A stretch of DNA of 64,000 nucleotides from Betaproteobacteria bacterium. GTDB lineage: Bacteria > Pseudomonadota > Gammaproteobacteria > Burkholderiales > Rhodocyclaceae. The notes beneath the pieces were generated by a model. That model ran no database searches. It saw nothing but the letters and a program-made list of their open reading frames with translations, and had not been told where the DNA came from. A program made the translations under genes and the position numbers. Of the stretch, positions 53,201 through 64,000 are shown piece by piece. Location: assembly GCA_016720065.1 (NCBI GenBank), contig JADJXY010000002.1:1563001-1627000 (forward strand), given 5' to 3'. Within the stretch, counting starts at the first letter, position 1; every line of letters starts with the position of its first letter.

Positions 53201-53592
53201 CCGATGCTGCGATGGACATAAACGTTGACCGCGATGGCCGCGTAGGGTGGCGAGAAATCGTAGCGGCCCTCGCGTTCGGGCGTACGGAAAATGGTGTCGA
53301 TGACGCGAGCCTTGCCGGCGGCGAACTCCTTTTGCGCCGTCGCCCAGTCGGCCCCCGCCAACTCGACCTTGTTTCCCGTGCGGACCTCCCACAGGCGCCA
53401 GAGATCGGCGAGATAGCCCTGCAATGCGCCCTTTTCGTCGCGGAACAGGTAGGGCGGGTAATTGTCGTCGGCGATGACCGTCAGCGGTCCCTTGGCGGAC
53501 TCGTCCGCGCGCAAGGGCGCCACGCCGCCCAATACCGCACAGCCGATCAGAGCCCAGAGCAGCATCCCTGCGATGCGTGCCGCCAATGTCAT
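50284..53592 (-). CDS. periplasmic SBP sensor with three PAS domains, GGDEF and EAL
   Basis: 1102 residues, intact. A signal peptide (MTLAARIAGMLLWALIGCAVLGGVAPLRA) leads to a bacterial extracellular solute-binding domain family 3 (KGPLTVIADDNYPPYLFRDEKGALQGYLADLW), a transmembrane segment (WGLLAAGGVGALMVVWIGL), three PAS/PAC units, GGDEF at residues 755-759 (ARVGGDEFIIVLE) and EAL at 883-885 (GVEALVRW). RxxD (RASD) sits five residues before GGDEF, a likely c-di-GMP inhibitory site. EAL residues such as NLS...E, DDFGTGYSSL and KIDGSFV are present. It should detect a small molecule in the periplasm and both make and hydrolyse c-di-GMP. Confidence 0.92.
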   Translation of the reverse strand: MTLAARIAGMLLWALIGCAVLGGVAPLRADESAKGPLTVIADDNYPPYLFRDEKGALQGYLADLWRLWEVRTGNKVELAGADWATAQKEFAAGKARVIDTIFRTPEREGRYDFSPPYAAIAVNVYVHRSIGGIVDAESLRGFVVGVKDGDACVERLKATGAERQAVFPSYQHLVAAAAAGEVKVFCMDGPPAEYLLYRAGAHRQFRVAFSLFTGQLHRAVRPGDQPTLALVENGFSRLSADEIRGLEQKWLEVPVDLEPLEKSLLWGLLAAGGVGALMVVWIGLSRREVRRRTVELERERRLLRTLVNTLPDLVWLKDADGVYLACNHEFERFFGATEADIVGRTDYDFVPRELADFFRGKDLEAAAHGGPRANEEEVIYASDGRKALLETVKTPMFDLAGNLVGVLGIGRDITQRKAGEESLRRSEERYRSLYDSMLDGYARMDIDGRIIESNAAFRGLLGYSAEELAELTYRDITPAQWAEAEAEIIGEEVLVFGHSGIYEKTFRRKDGIEFPVELQTYRINDADGNLAGTSAIVRDISERRENEANLRLWASVFASAGEGIVVTDPAGTIVAVNPAFANITGYSEAEALGRNPRFLRSGRHDAEFYAALWRSLAETGQWQGELWNMRKSGDIYPEWLTISSVRDRQGRTTQYVAVFSDITAVKESQEALYHLAHHDPLTGLPNRVLLRDRLDHALQRARRDRQGVAVIFVDLDRFKQINDTLGHPVGDEILKLAARAMAAQLRASDTIARVGGDEFIIVLENEVSSYSVSTVARKLVEIFAQPFPVAGRDLYLTASLGIGLFPKDGEDIDTLLRHADLALYKAKELGRNNYQYYEPSLGAGALERMTLENALRTAIERRELYLVYQPMYRLEDHRFVGVEALVRWQNAELGDVPPARFVAIAEEMGFVVELGAWVLREACRQMAAWRVQGIEVPRVAVNLSVRQIEREELVVDVADLLTEWGLHPGELEIEVTESALLRQSGPALEVLEGLRRQGVYLAVDDFGTGYSSLAALRQMPVYRLKIDGSFVRDIGRDANDEAIARAIIALAHSLGLEVVAEGVERKEQAAFLADAGCDIVQGYLYGRPARAEDIALQVGTTI

Positions 53593-53610
53593 GTTTTCCC
53601 CGCGCCAATG

Positions 53611-53632
53611 AAAAGGGGCCGTTCACGGCCCC
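53611..53632 (-). terminator. rho-independent terminator after the CoA-transferase
   Basis: GGGGCCG, loop TGAA, CGGCCCC and then TTTTC on the minus strand, 28 nt past the CoA-transferase stop and just before the GGDEF/EAL gene, which begins at 53592. Confidence 0.85.
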
Positions 53633-53659
53633 CCAATCGCCCCGAACGTTGTGCCTGGA

Positions 53660-55666
53660 TCAATTGGCCCCCAGGTGGCTTTCCGCCTCGTCCTTGTTTT
53701 CGTAAAGATGCGCTATGACCTTCCTCCTAGTCAAGGCCTCGCCCAGTTGAGCGCGCAAAAAGCTGTTGCGCGTGTAACGCGTCACCGCCAGGTAGTAGCG
53801 CTCCGTCAGCTCCTTGACCATGGCGATGTAGGGGTCCACGAGTTGTGGCGGGATCGAGAAACGGTCGTAATTGACGACGGCGCAGACGCGGTGCCCCAGG
53901 GGCTCGAGATGCTGAGCCACGGCCGCCCGGATACGCAAGATGTCGTCAGGCCCGTGGATCACGAGGCCCTCGAAATTGACGAAGAAGACGTTCCTCTGGG
54001 GATCGTAGGACAGCCGCCTTGCGAGGGGAATGTCCAACAGGCCAGGCCGGATGCCCATGGGCTCATCGCGGAAAATGCGGGAATCCATCAGGATCGGGGG
54101 ACGCGGCATGAGGGGAAGGAAGTCCATACAGTCGAGGATGTCCCTTTGCAGATCGACTCCCGGGGCGATTTCGCACAGTTCCAGGCCTTCGGGCACCAGC
54201 CGGAAGACACAGCGCTCGGTGACGTAGAGCACTTCCCTGCCCCACTTCACGGCCTGGGGACCACTGAACGTCCGGTGCTCGACTGCGTGGACGAACTTGC
54301 GCGCCTGCCCGTCCTTCAGGATGCGCAGAGCGCCACCCTCCGCCACCACCTCCAGATCGCCGGCGGTGAAGGTTCCCACGAAGACGACCTTCTTGGCGTT
54401 CTGGGAAATGTTGATGAAGCCCCCGGCCCCCGCCAGGCGAGGGCCGAATTTGGAGACGTTGAGATTGCCCTCCCGATCGGCCTGGGCGAGGCCCAGGATG
54501 GCGAGGTCCAGGCCCCCGCCATCGTAGAAGTCGAACTGGCTGGGCTGGTCGATGATGGCCTGGGTATTGACCGCCGCCCCGAAATTGAGGCCCCCGGCGG
54601 GAATGCCCCCGACGACACCGGGTTCCGCAGTGAGGGTCAGGAGGTCGATGATGCGCTCTTCGGCCGCCACGCCCGCCACGCCCTCGGGCATGCCGATGCC
54701 CAGATTCACCACCGCATTGGCCCTCAATTCCAGGGCCGCCCGGCGGGCGATGATCTTGCGCTCGCTCATGGGCAGGGCGGGAACGGCAGACATGGGGACC
54801 CGAATCTCCCCGGAAAACGCCGGGTTGTATTGCTCGATGAAGGTCTGCATGTGGTACTCGGGCTTCTCGGCCACCACCACGCAATCGACCAGAATGCCGG
54901 GAATCTTGACCTGCCGCGCGTTCAGGGAACCCCGCTCGGCAACGCGCTCCACCTGCGCGATGACCAGGCCGCCCGAATTGCGCACCGCCATGGCGATGGC
55001 CTGGGCCTCCAGGGTCAGAGCCTCCTTTTCCATGGTCACATTGCCGTCCGGATCGGCCGTGGTACCGCGGATGATGCCGACGTGGATGGGAAAGGCCTTG
55101 TAGAACAGGAACTCGTCGCCGTCCAGTTCCAGGCGGCGGACGATGTCGGTCGTCGTCCTGGCGTTGAGCTTGCCGCCGCCGAAGCGGGGATCGACGAAAG
55201 TCCCCAAACCGACCCGGGTCAGGGTTCCCGGCTTGCCCGCGGCGATATCGCGGAAGAGATGGGCAATGACCCCCTGGGGCAGGTTGTAGGCCTCGATGCG
55301 CTCGGAAATGGCCAGTTCCTGCAACTTGGGCACCAGTCCCCAATGGCCGCCGATCACCCGCCCGATCAGCCCGTCGTGACCGAAGTGGTTGAGGCCCCGG
55401 GCCTTCCCGTCCCCCTGGCCGGCCGCATAGACCAGGGTCAGGTTGCGGGGGTGGCCCAGGCCCTCGGGGTCCGCCTGACGCGATTCCAGGAAGGCGGCTT
55501 CGATGGCCACCGCGATGTTCTCCGCGAATCCGATTCCGACGAAGCCGCCCGTCGCCACCGTATCGCCATCTCGGATGAGGCGTACCGCTTCCTGGGCGGT
55601 GACGACCTTCCCCGCGTCCGCCGCGGTGGCGAGGGCGGCGATCATCGGATGGCTGGCTTGGCTCAT
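53660..55666 (-). CDS. acyl-CoA:acetate (propionate-type) CoA-transferase with C-terminal extension
   Basis: 668 residues. Two CoA-transferase halves: VVTAQEAVRLIRDGDTVATGGFVGIGFAENI, GDGKARGLNHFGHDGLIGRVIGGHWG, VGLGTFVDPRFGGGKLNARTT, and the second half with VVNLGIGMPEGVAGVAAEE (catalytic Glu region) and GLDLAILGLAQADREGNLNVSKFG. Family members (PCT/YdiF) are about 520 to 540 residues; the extra C-terminal domain of about 130 residues (FFVNFEGLVIHGPDDILRIRAAVAQ ... TRYTRNSFLRAQLGEAL) is an alpha/beta block I recognise only loosely. The start is the ATG at 55664-55666 with a GGAGGA site. Confidence 0.88.
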   Translation of the reverse strand: MSQASHPMIAALATAADAGKVVTAQEAVRLIRDGDTVATGGFVGIGFAENIAVAIEAAFLESRQADPEGLGHPRNLTLVYAAGQGDGKARGLNHFGHDGLIGRVIGGHWGLVPKLQELAISERIEAYNLPQGVIAHLFRDIAAGKPGTLTRVGLGTFVDPRFGGGKLNARTTTDIVRRLELDGDEFLFYKAFPIHVGIIRGTTADPDGNVTMEKEALTLEAQAIAMAVRNSGGLVIAQVERVAERGSLNARQVKIPGILVDCVVVAEKPEYHMQTFIEQYNPAFSGEIRVPMSAVPALPMSERKIIARRAALELRANAVVNLGIGMPEGVAGVAAEERIIDLLTLTAEPGVVGGIPAGGLNFGAAVNTQAIIDQPSQFDFYDGGGLDLAILGLAQADREGNLNVSKFGPRLAGAGGFINISQNAKKVVFVGTFTAGDLEVVAEGGALRILKDGQARKFVHAVEHRTFSGPQAVKWGREVLYVTERCVFRLVPEGLELCEIAPGVDLQRDILDCMDFLPLMPRPPILMDSRIFRDEPMGIRPGLLDIPLARRLSYDPQRNVFFVNFEGLVIHGPDDILRIRAAVAQHLEPLGHRVCAVVNYDRFSIPPQLVDPYIAMVKELTERYYLAVTRYTRNSFLRAQLGEALTRRKVIAHLYENKDEAESHLGAN

Positions 55667-55802
55667 GGCGTGTCCTCCTGCCGTCATAATGCCGCAAATG
55701 CCGTTCGGGCGGTCCTCTGGTTTACCCTCAGAACCCGTGCATTCCCGCGCTTTGGCGAACCCTGGCTGAGGCGCAGGGGCTCGAGGAATGAGCCTGGAAA
55801 CC

Positions 55803-59612
<3,810 letters not shown>

Positions 59613-59643
59613 GATGGGGACCCCGACACGATTTCGCTCGCGC

Positions 59644-60708
59644 TCAAGGGTCGTAGTCGAAAACGCCGATCCGGTAACGCTCCGGTGCCGCCAGGGCCTC
59701 CTCCAGACCGCGGTAGGCGAAGGCGCCGGCGACCGGTTCCCAGGCCGCACCCCCCGGGATCTTGCCGATCTGCTGCAAGAAACGGAACTGACCCCGCAAG
59801 GGAGCCTCGCCTTCCGCGCGGGCCGGCACTTTCGGCGCCGAAGGAATGTCGAGGAGTTCCCGCCGCACGATGCGGACCGCTTGCTGCATGGCAAGCCCCC
59901 CGGCCCTGCCGCTCAAGTGCTCGCCATCGGCCAGGGTCCAGCGCACGGCGCGCTCGATGTTGGCGCCGTTCTGCCGCAGCCACGCGACGGCCCGGGCCAG
60001 GGCCGCGGCCAGATGCCGGACGGCCTCGGGGTGCCGCGCCTCGAAACTGCGGGAGACCACCAGAAAATCCGAACTGGGACTGCGAAACACGACCCGATGC
60101 GCCACCGACCGCTCCAGCGCAACGGCTGGGGCCGGCTCCCAGGCCGCAAAGGCGGCGATGCGGCCCTGGGCGAGGGCATCGGGCATTTCGTCAACCCCCA
60201 TGGGGACCAGCTCGACGTCCTTCTCGGCGAGCCCCGCCGAAGTGAGCCCCTGCAACAGGGCGTAGTGGGCACTGGAACCTTCCACGTAGGCGACCCGCTG
60301 GCCGCGCAGGGCCGCCATCTGGGCCGCTTCCCGGGATACGACCGAGGTAAAGGTCTGCTTGGCCAGCCCCACCACCCACACCGGCTCTCGCAGCGCGGCA
60401 GTCAGGGTCGGCATGTCGCCCAGGAGCCCGGCTTCCAAACGCCCGCCTCCCAGGTAGGGAACCATGTCCGGCCCCCGCCGGAAGGGCAAGGCGCTGAAGC
60501 CTAATCCCAGCTGCCCAAGTTCAGCCCGGAAGATGCGGTCCCGCCGCAGCACTGCGCCCAGAACGCCGGTCGGAAAGCCCAGGGGCTGTACCCCCAGATC
60601 GAGGCGATCGTCCCGCGGCGTCAGATCGTAGCGATCCGTATAGGCCTCCGCCAGGACCGCGCCCGAGGCGGAGACGAGGAACAACCAGAGAAGCGCGCCG
60701 CGGATCAT
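59644..60708 (-). CDS. ABC-type substrate-binding protein (NMT1/SsuA-like), without transporter genes
   Basis: 354 residues. Signal peptide MIRGALLWLFLVSASGAVLAEA; then LDLGVQPLGFPTGVLGAVLRR, RGPDMVPYLGGGRLEAGLLGDMPTL, LRGQRVAYVEGSSAHYALLQGL and IAAFAAWEPAPAVALERSV, typical of nitrate/sulfonate/taurine-type binding proteins. The gene ends 31 nt before the hybrid kinase start and no permease or ATPase lies next to it. A role as the ligand-binding partner of the kinase is plausible. The start is the ATG at 60706-60708. Confidence 0.85.
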   Translation of the reverse strand: MIRGALLWLFLVSASGAVLAEAYTDRYDLTPRDDRLDLGVQPLGFPTGVLGAVLRRDRIFRAELGQLGLGFSALPFRRGPDMVPYLGGGRLEAGLLGDMPTLTAALREPVWVVGLAKQTFTSVVSREAAQMAALRGQRVAYVEGSSAHYALLQGLTSAGLAEKDVELVPMGVDEMPDALAQGRIAAFAAWEPAPAVALERSVAHRVVFRSPSSDFLVVSRSFEARHPEAVRHLAAALARAVAWLRQNGANIERAVRWTLADGEHLSGRAGGLAMQQAVRIVRRELLDIPSAPKVPARAEGEAPLRGQFRFLQQIGKIPGGAAWEPVAGAFAYRGLEEALAAPERYRIGVFDYDP

Positions 60709-60833
60709 GTCATCTGCCTGATTTGGCCAACTTTCCAGCATGATAGAACACGGGAGACCGTGGCGCCGAACAATCCCGGTTCGGCACAAGCACGGGCATA
60801 ATGGCCGTCCCCACCCAGACAGTCCTCCGCCCG

Positions 60834-61238
60834 ATGAAATCCCTCCCCGCCCTGTGCAGGCCCTGCGCCGCCCTCGCCCTGGTTCTCGCCTTGAGCAGCC
60901 CCACACCGTTGGTCCTGGCCAACGAGGGCGCCGCTGCCCCGGAGCCAATCAAACTGACGGTGAATCTCGGCGACCCCGCCCGGGAAGGCCGTTATCTGCA
61001 AGTCGAATTGGTTCTGGAAGGCGCCGCCGAGGTGCTGCACGCCGTCACAGCCCACAAGCCCAAGGTGCTCCACGAACTCATCCTGATCCTGTCCAGCCAG
61101 GAAACCGGCCGGCTGCTCACCCTGGAAGGAAAACACGCCCTCGCCGAGGCCATCGTGTCAGGAATCAACAAGGTACTGCACGAGAGCCCCAAGTCCGGCC
61201 TTCAGGATGTGCTGTTCACCAGTTTCATCATCCAGTAG
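60834..61238 (+). CDS. FliL-like protein
   Basis: 134 residues from the ATG at 60834 (an upstream ATG at 60801 would add 11 residues). A signal-peptide-like start (MKSLPALCRPCAALALVLALSSPTPLVLA) is followed by IKLTVNLGDPAREGRYLQVELVLEGAAEVLHAV, LHELILILSSQETGRLLTLEGKHALAEAIVSGINKVL and DVLFTSFIIQ, which is the FliL core and its typical FTSFxIQ ending. FliL stabilises the flagellar stator; here the gene is not in a flagellar cluster, so its role is open. Confidence 0.8.
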   Translation: MKSLPALCRPCAALALVLALSSPTPLVLANEGAAAPEPIKLTVNLGDPAREGRYLQVELVLEGAAEVLHAVTAHKPKVLHELILILSSQETGRLLTLEGKHALAEAIVSGINKVLHESPKSGLQDVLFTSFIIQ

Positions 61239-61331
61239 GCGGGTCCGAAGACCGGCTGGAGAGGCCGGAAAACCCGCCAGGCTCTGCTGGCGCCCTCCCT
61301 GTCAAGGCGGCATTTCCTTGTGCCAGGCTAT

Positions 61332-61348
61332 TACTTATGGCATAAGTA
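61332..61348. promoter_or_regulatory. near-perfect palindrome, possible operator
   Basis: TACTTAT, a GGC spacer and ATAAGTA form a 17-bp dyad in a strongly GC-rich context, upstream of a small plus-strand open frame starting at 61380. The AT-rich symmetric arms suggest a regulator binding site. No matching family consensus is recognised (it does not look like the ModE box). Confidence 0.4.
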
Positions 61349-61379
61349 CGGCCCATGTACGACTTTTCGGGCGCTCCCC

Positions 61380-61574
61380 ATGCCGAGCCGGACCCACACG
61401 CCAGAACGCCGCCAGAGAATCGACCGCCGTCACGAGGATCTGGGGCCTCCACCGGGCCACGAAGAAAGGCGGCGCGCTCCTGAAAGGCGCCATCCCCGCG
61501 TCGAGCACGTCGAATTCGACGAACACATCGATGTCCCTCCGGTGCGGGAGAACCCCCGCCCCCCGGAAAGGTGA
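61380..61574 (+). CDS. small Arg/Glu-rich hypothetical protein
   Basis: 64 residues, very hydrophilic, with repeated ERR-type phrases (TPERRQRIDRRHEDLG, HEERRRAPERRHPRV) and an acidic end (EHVEFDEHIDV). No membrane segment and no known domain. It lies 32 nt downstream of a dyad. The reading frame avoids stops in a GC-rich region, which by itself is weak support; the repeated pattern makes it more believable. Confidence 0.4.
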   Translation: MPSRTHTPERRQRIDRRHEDLGPPPGHEERRRAPERRHPRVEHVEFDEHIDVPPVRENPRPPER

Positions 61575-61703
61575 GGCGCGCCTCGCGCCCAAGTCTTCGC
61601 TGAAAGGCACGCTGCGGTCTTCCGTGCGTGCCCTTTGCCGCAGGACCGGGGTGGTCAACAGGTCTCTGGCCCGACGTTCCAGGACGGCCGGGATGCTCGC
61701 CTT

Positions 61704-61904
61704 TCAGCCGATCGCGGTCGTATTGGCCCTTCCGCCCGCCAGACAGGCATAGCGAGAGGGGAGAGAACCCGGCAAATCCCGGCCCAGCAGGAGCGCCTCG
61801 GCGTCCGCCAGAGGTGCTCCGCTGGCCAATACCCATTCCGCCAGGTGCGCGAAGGCGGCCAGACGCATCCAGAACAGCGCCTCTTCGTTCAAGCGAATCG
61901 TCAT
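61704..61904 (-). CDS. small hypothetical protein
   Basis: 66 residues with a helical start (MTIRLNEEALFWMRLAAFAHLAEWVLASG) and a GLY/ALA-rich end. A good ribosome-binding site (GGGGAGGGCGGCG) precedes the ATG at 61902-61904. Divergent from modB. No family recognised. Confidence 0.4.
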   Translation of the reverse strand: MTIRLNEEALFWMRLAAFAHLAEWVLASGAPLADAEALLLGRDLPGSLPSRYACLAGGRANTTAIG

Positions 61905-62171
61905 CGCCGCCCTCCCCAGCCTGTAGCCGCCTTGGGCGGGCGAGAAGGATGATGCGGGGTCCGGCCGCATACAGTTTTCCGGGCCATGCTGCACCTCCGT
62001 CACTGTCAGTTTCCCGACAAAACGCCGGGTACGAAGGCTATCGAGCAAGAATCGCTCCCGGGAAGAGTGCCGGGAATCAGGTCCGTCCAGGCCGCTCTTT
62101 TGATGCATGGTCATGCCCCTTGCGGCGAGGCTGTGTAAACTGCCTCCTGGTCTCCTTCTCACGGATGTTTC

Positions 62172-62855
62172 ATGGATCACGCCCTAGGACCGGATCTCGC
62201 TGCCGTCTGGTTGACCCTGCGGCTCGCCACGGTGGTCACGGCACTGCTCCTCATCCTCGGCACCCCCCTGGCCTGGTGGCTGGCCCGTACCCGCTCGCCC
62301 TTGAAGAGCACGATCGCCGCGGTGGTGGCGCTGCCCCTCGTTCTGCCGCCCACCGTCCTGGGTTTCTACCTGCTGGTCGCCCTCGGCCCCCACGGACCGG
62401 TCGGACGCCTGACCGAGGCTCTCGGCATCGGCCTGCTGCCCTTTACCTTCCCGGGGTTGGTGGTGGGTTCGCTCATCTATTCGCTGCCTTTCGTCGTCCA
62501 GCCGGTCCAGAACGCCTTCGAGGCCATAGGCGAACGCCCCCTGGAGGCCGCGGCGACGCTGCGGGCGAGTCCCTGGGATACTTTCTGGTCCGTCGCATTG
62601 CCCCTGGCCCGCCCCGGACTGGTGAGCGGCGCAATCCTGGGCTTTGCCCACACAGTGGGCGAATTCGGCATCGTGCTGATGCTGGGTGGCAATATCCCCG
62701 ACAAGACCCGCGTCGTCTCCGTTCAAATCTACGACCACGTCGAGGCCCTGGAGTACACCCAGGCCCACTGGCTGGCGGGAGGAATGGTGCTGTTCAGCTT
62801 CATCGTCCTGCTCGCCCTCTATACCCTCAACCGGCCCAGGAATCGGCAGGCGTGA
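62172..62855 (+). CDS. modB: molybdate ABC transporter permease
   Basis: 227 residues, five or six membrane helices. AAVWLTLRLATVVTALLLILGTPLAWWLART, LPLVLPPTVLGFYLLVALGPHGPVG, FVVQPVQNAFEAIGERPLEAAATLRASPWDTFW (EAA loop contacting the ATPase), and HTVGEFGIVLMLGGNIPDKTRVVSVQIYDHVE, the typical ModB C-terminal region. It overlaps modC by 4 nt (GTGA). Tungstate is an alternative substrate. Confidence 0.93.
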   Translation: MDHALGPDLAAVWLTLRLATVVTALLLILGTPLAWWLARTRSPLKSTIAAVVALPLVLPPTVLGFYLLVALGPHGPVGRLTEALGIGLLPFTFPGLVVGSLIYSLPFVVQPVQNAFEAIGERPLEAAATLRASPWDTFWSVALPLARPGLVSGAILGFAHTVGEFGIVLMLGGNIPDKTRVVSVQIYDHVEALEYTQAHWLAGGMVLFSFIVLLALYTLNRPRNRQA

Positions 62856-63934
62856 GCAACGCATCGATCCACGCCCGCTTCCGCATCCCGCGCAAGGATT
62901 TCGTTCTGGATGTCGATCTCGTCCTGCCCGGCAACGGGGTGACTGCCGTATTCGGCCCTTCCGGTTGCGGCAAGACAACCCTGCTGCGCGCCCTGGCCGG
63001 CCTGGAACGGACTCCCGGGGGCTACGCGGCCATCGGAAACGAAGTCTGGCAGGACGACTCCCGCGGAATTTTCGTTCCCCCCCACCGCCGCGCCCTGGGC
63101 TATGTCTTCCAGGAGGCGAGTCTGTTCGACCACCTCTCGGTCAGACAGAACATGGAATTTGGATTGGTGCGTACCCCATCTGCACACCGCGCCTTCCGCA
63201 CGGAAGAGATTGCCGAGTTACTGGGGGTAGCGGGACTCCTGGACCGGTGGCCCGCCGGACTTTCCGGCGGTGAGCGCCAACGGGTCGCCATCGCCCGTGC
63301 CTTGCTCAGCACACCACGCCTCCTCCTCATGGACGAGCCCCTGGCGGCCCTGGACCTGAAGCGCAAGCGGGAAATTCTTCCTTACCTGCAACGCCTGCAC
63401 GCCGAACTGTCGATCCCGGTGCTCTACGTGAGTCATGCCCCCGGTGAAGTCGCGCGCCTGGCGGATCATCTGGTTCTGCTTGACGGGGGACGCGTGGCCG
63501 CCCATGGCCCCCTGGGCGACACCCTGGCCCGCATCGATCTGCCGGCTGCATTTTCGGACAATGCGGGCGTCGTTCTCGACACCGTCCTCGCCAGCCATGA
63601 GCCGGATCACCTGTCCCGACTCGAATTTCCCGGGGGTCACATGCTCGTTGCCCAGCGGCCGGAGGATGCCGGAACCCGCCTGCGCTGCCGCATCTACGCC
63701 CGGGATGTCAGCCTGGCCCTGGATCGCCCCCTGGGTACGAGCATTACCAATTTGCTCCCGGCCACCGTGGTCGCGGTCGCCCCGACCCACCAGCCCGGTC
63801 ACGTGCTGGTACAACTCCGTCTGGGCGATACCCTTCTGCTGGCACGCATCTCCGAGCGCTCTCGCCGCGAACTGGCCGTGGAACCGGGACTACGCCTCTG
63901 GGCACAGATCAAGGCCGTAGCCCCCCTGGCCTGA
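62852..63934 (+). CDS. modC: molybdate ABC transporter ATP-binding protein
   Basis: 360 residues from a GTG at 62852. Walker A (FGPSGCGKTTLLRALAGL), Q-loop (YVFQEASLFDHLSV), signature (LSGGERQRVAIARALL), Walker B (RLLLMDEPLAALD) and H-loop (VLYVSHAPGEVARLAD), then a C-terminal TOBE/Mop domain (GTSITNLLPATVVAVAPTHQPGHVLVQLRLG) that binds oxyanion and can regulate uptake. It forms the import complex with ModB; the periplasmic binding protein ModA is not in the window. Confidence 0.94.
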   Translation: MSNASIHARFRIPRKDFVLDVDLVLPGNGVTAVFGPSGCGKTTLLRALAGLERTPGGYAAIGNEVWQDDSRGIFVPPHRRALGYVFQEASLFDHLSVRQNMEFGLVRTPSAHRAFRTEEIAELLGVAGLLDRWPAGLSGGERQRVAIARALLSTPRLLLMDEPLAALDLKRKREILPYLQRLHAELSIPVLYVSHAPGEVARLADHLVLLDGGRVAAHGPLGDTLARIDLPAAFSDNAGVVLDTVLASHEPDHLSRLEFPGGHMLVAQRPEDAGTRLRCRIYARDVSLALDRPLGTSITNLLPATVVAVAPTHQPGHVLVQLRLGDTLLLARISERSRRELAVEPGLRLWAQIKAVAPLA

Positions 63935-64000
63935 ACTCCGGCCGGCACCGTGCACCGTGGTCAAACCGCGCACCACCATGCCGTGCCGCAGGCCAGGCGA

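Larger units (their letters stand above)
61239..62171. other. long gap with only small open frames before modB
   Basis: No large gene is convincing in these 933 bases, and modA, usually before modB, is missing. Two small frames look usable (61380-61574 plus, 61704-61904 minus). A dyad lies at 61332-61348 and a GAGGCGCGCCTC palindrome near 61573. The longer open frames in this stretch have no recognisable similarity. Confidence 0.6.

Noticed and set aside
61628..63934. A 768-codon frame ending in ModC
   Set aside because: Only the part after the GTG at 62852 resembles a protein. Upstream it overlaps modB in another frame and has no similarity to known families.

Overview
This window looks like a high-GC betaproteobacterium, most likely in or near the Rhodocyclaceae. 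The reasons are the core gene order (gyrA-serC-pheA-hisC-tyrA ... aroA-cmk-rpsA-ihfB-lapA-lapB-hldE-hldD-cysM), the thrS-infC-rpmI-rplT-pheS-pheT translation operon, and the protein sequences. No phage, insertion sequence, CRISPR array or rRNA is visible. The only RNA gene seen is tRNA-Val(GAC).

Layout. 0-4.7 kb (minus strand): tRNA-Val, thrS, infC, rpmI, rplT, pheS and the first codons of pheT. 5.0-6.4 kb (minus): three genes of a pilus or type II secretion-like inner-membrane platform (PilP-, PilO- and PilN-like), the last one cut. 6.4-7.3 kb (plus): the 3' end of an RTX-type extracellular nuclease, which meets the cut pilN head-on at a breakpoint. 7.4-14.4 kb (minus): envelope and housekeeping genes (ugd, PolB-type exonuclease, cysM, hldD, hldE, lapB, lapA, ihfB). 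14.4-18.1 kb (minus): rpsA with a structured leader, then an aroA-cmk gene that reads as a fusion. 18.1-39.9 kb (minus): a surface-polysaccharide island of about 22 kb. 39.9-46.6 kb (minus): tyrA, hisC, pheA, serC, gyrA. 46.7-50.3 kb (plus): amidohydrolase, OmpA-family protein, ubiG, gph. 50.3-60.7 kb (minus): a large SBP-PAS-GGDEF-EAL protein, a CoA-transferase, a hybrid histidine kinase and an orphan substrate-binding protein. 60.8-63.9 kb (plus): a FliL-like protein and a molybdate-type ABC permease and ATPase without an adjacent modA.

How the genes work together. The island lies inside the conserved aromatic amino-acid/rpsA operon. gmd begins 2 nt after the tyrA stop and the nucleoside-sugar dehydratase ends 29 nt before aroA, with all genes co-directional and many overlapping by 4 nt. 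It encodes a starter-sugar module (4,6-dehydratase, PglC-like phosphosugar transferase, 4-keto-reductase/epimerase), glycosyltransferases, methyltransferases, an O-acyltransferase, a Wzx-like flippase, a KpsS/KpsC-like protein, a GDP-fucose branch (Gmd, Fcl) and a CMP-nonulosonate branch (NeuB, NeuC, NeuA). The CMP-sugar branch also carries a second, DapA-type aldolase, a 2-hydroxyacid dehydrogenase and two methyltransferases that the textbook sialic acid route does not need. This is the best candidate for unusual biology here.

Sequence quality. At least fourteen conserved genes carry one or more indels, mostly one base and mostly in homopolymers: pheS, rpmI, thrS, cysM, hldE, lapB, ihfB, rpsA, aroA-cmk, the dehydratase, fcl, gmd, hisC and gyrA. 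The accessory genes at about 20-38 kb and everything after 44.4 kb are clean. I read these as consensus errors in the assembly, not pseudogenes, and annotate each affected gene across its full span.
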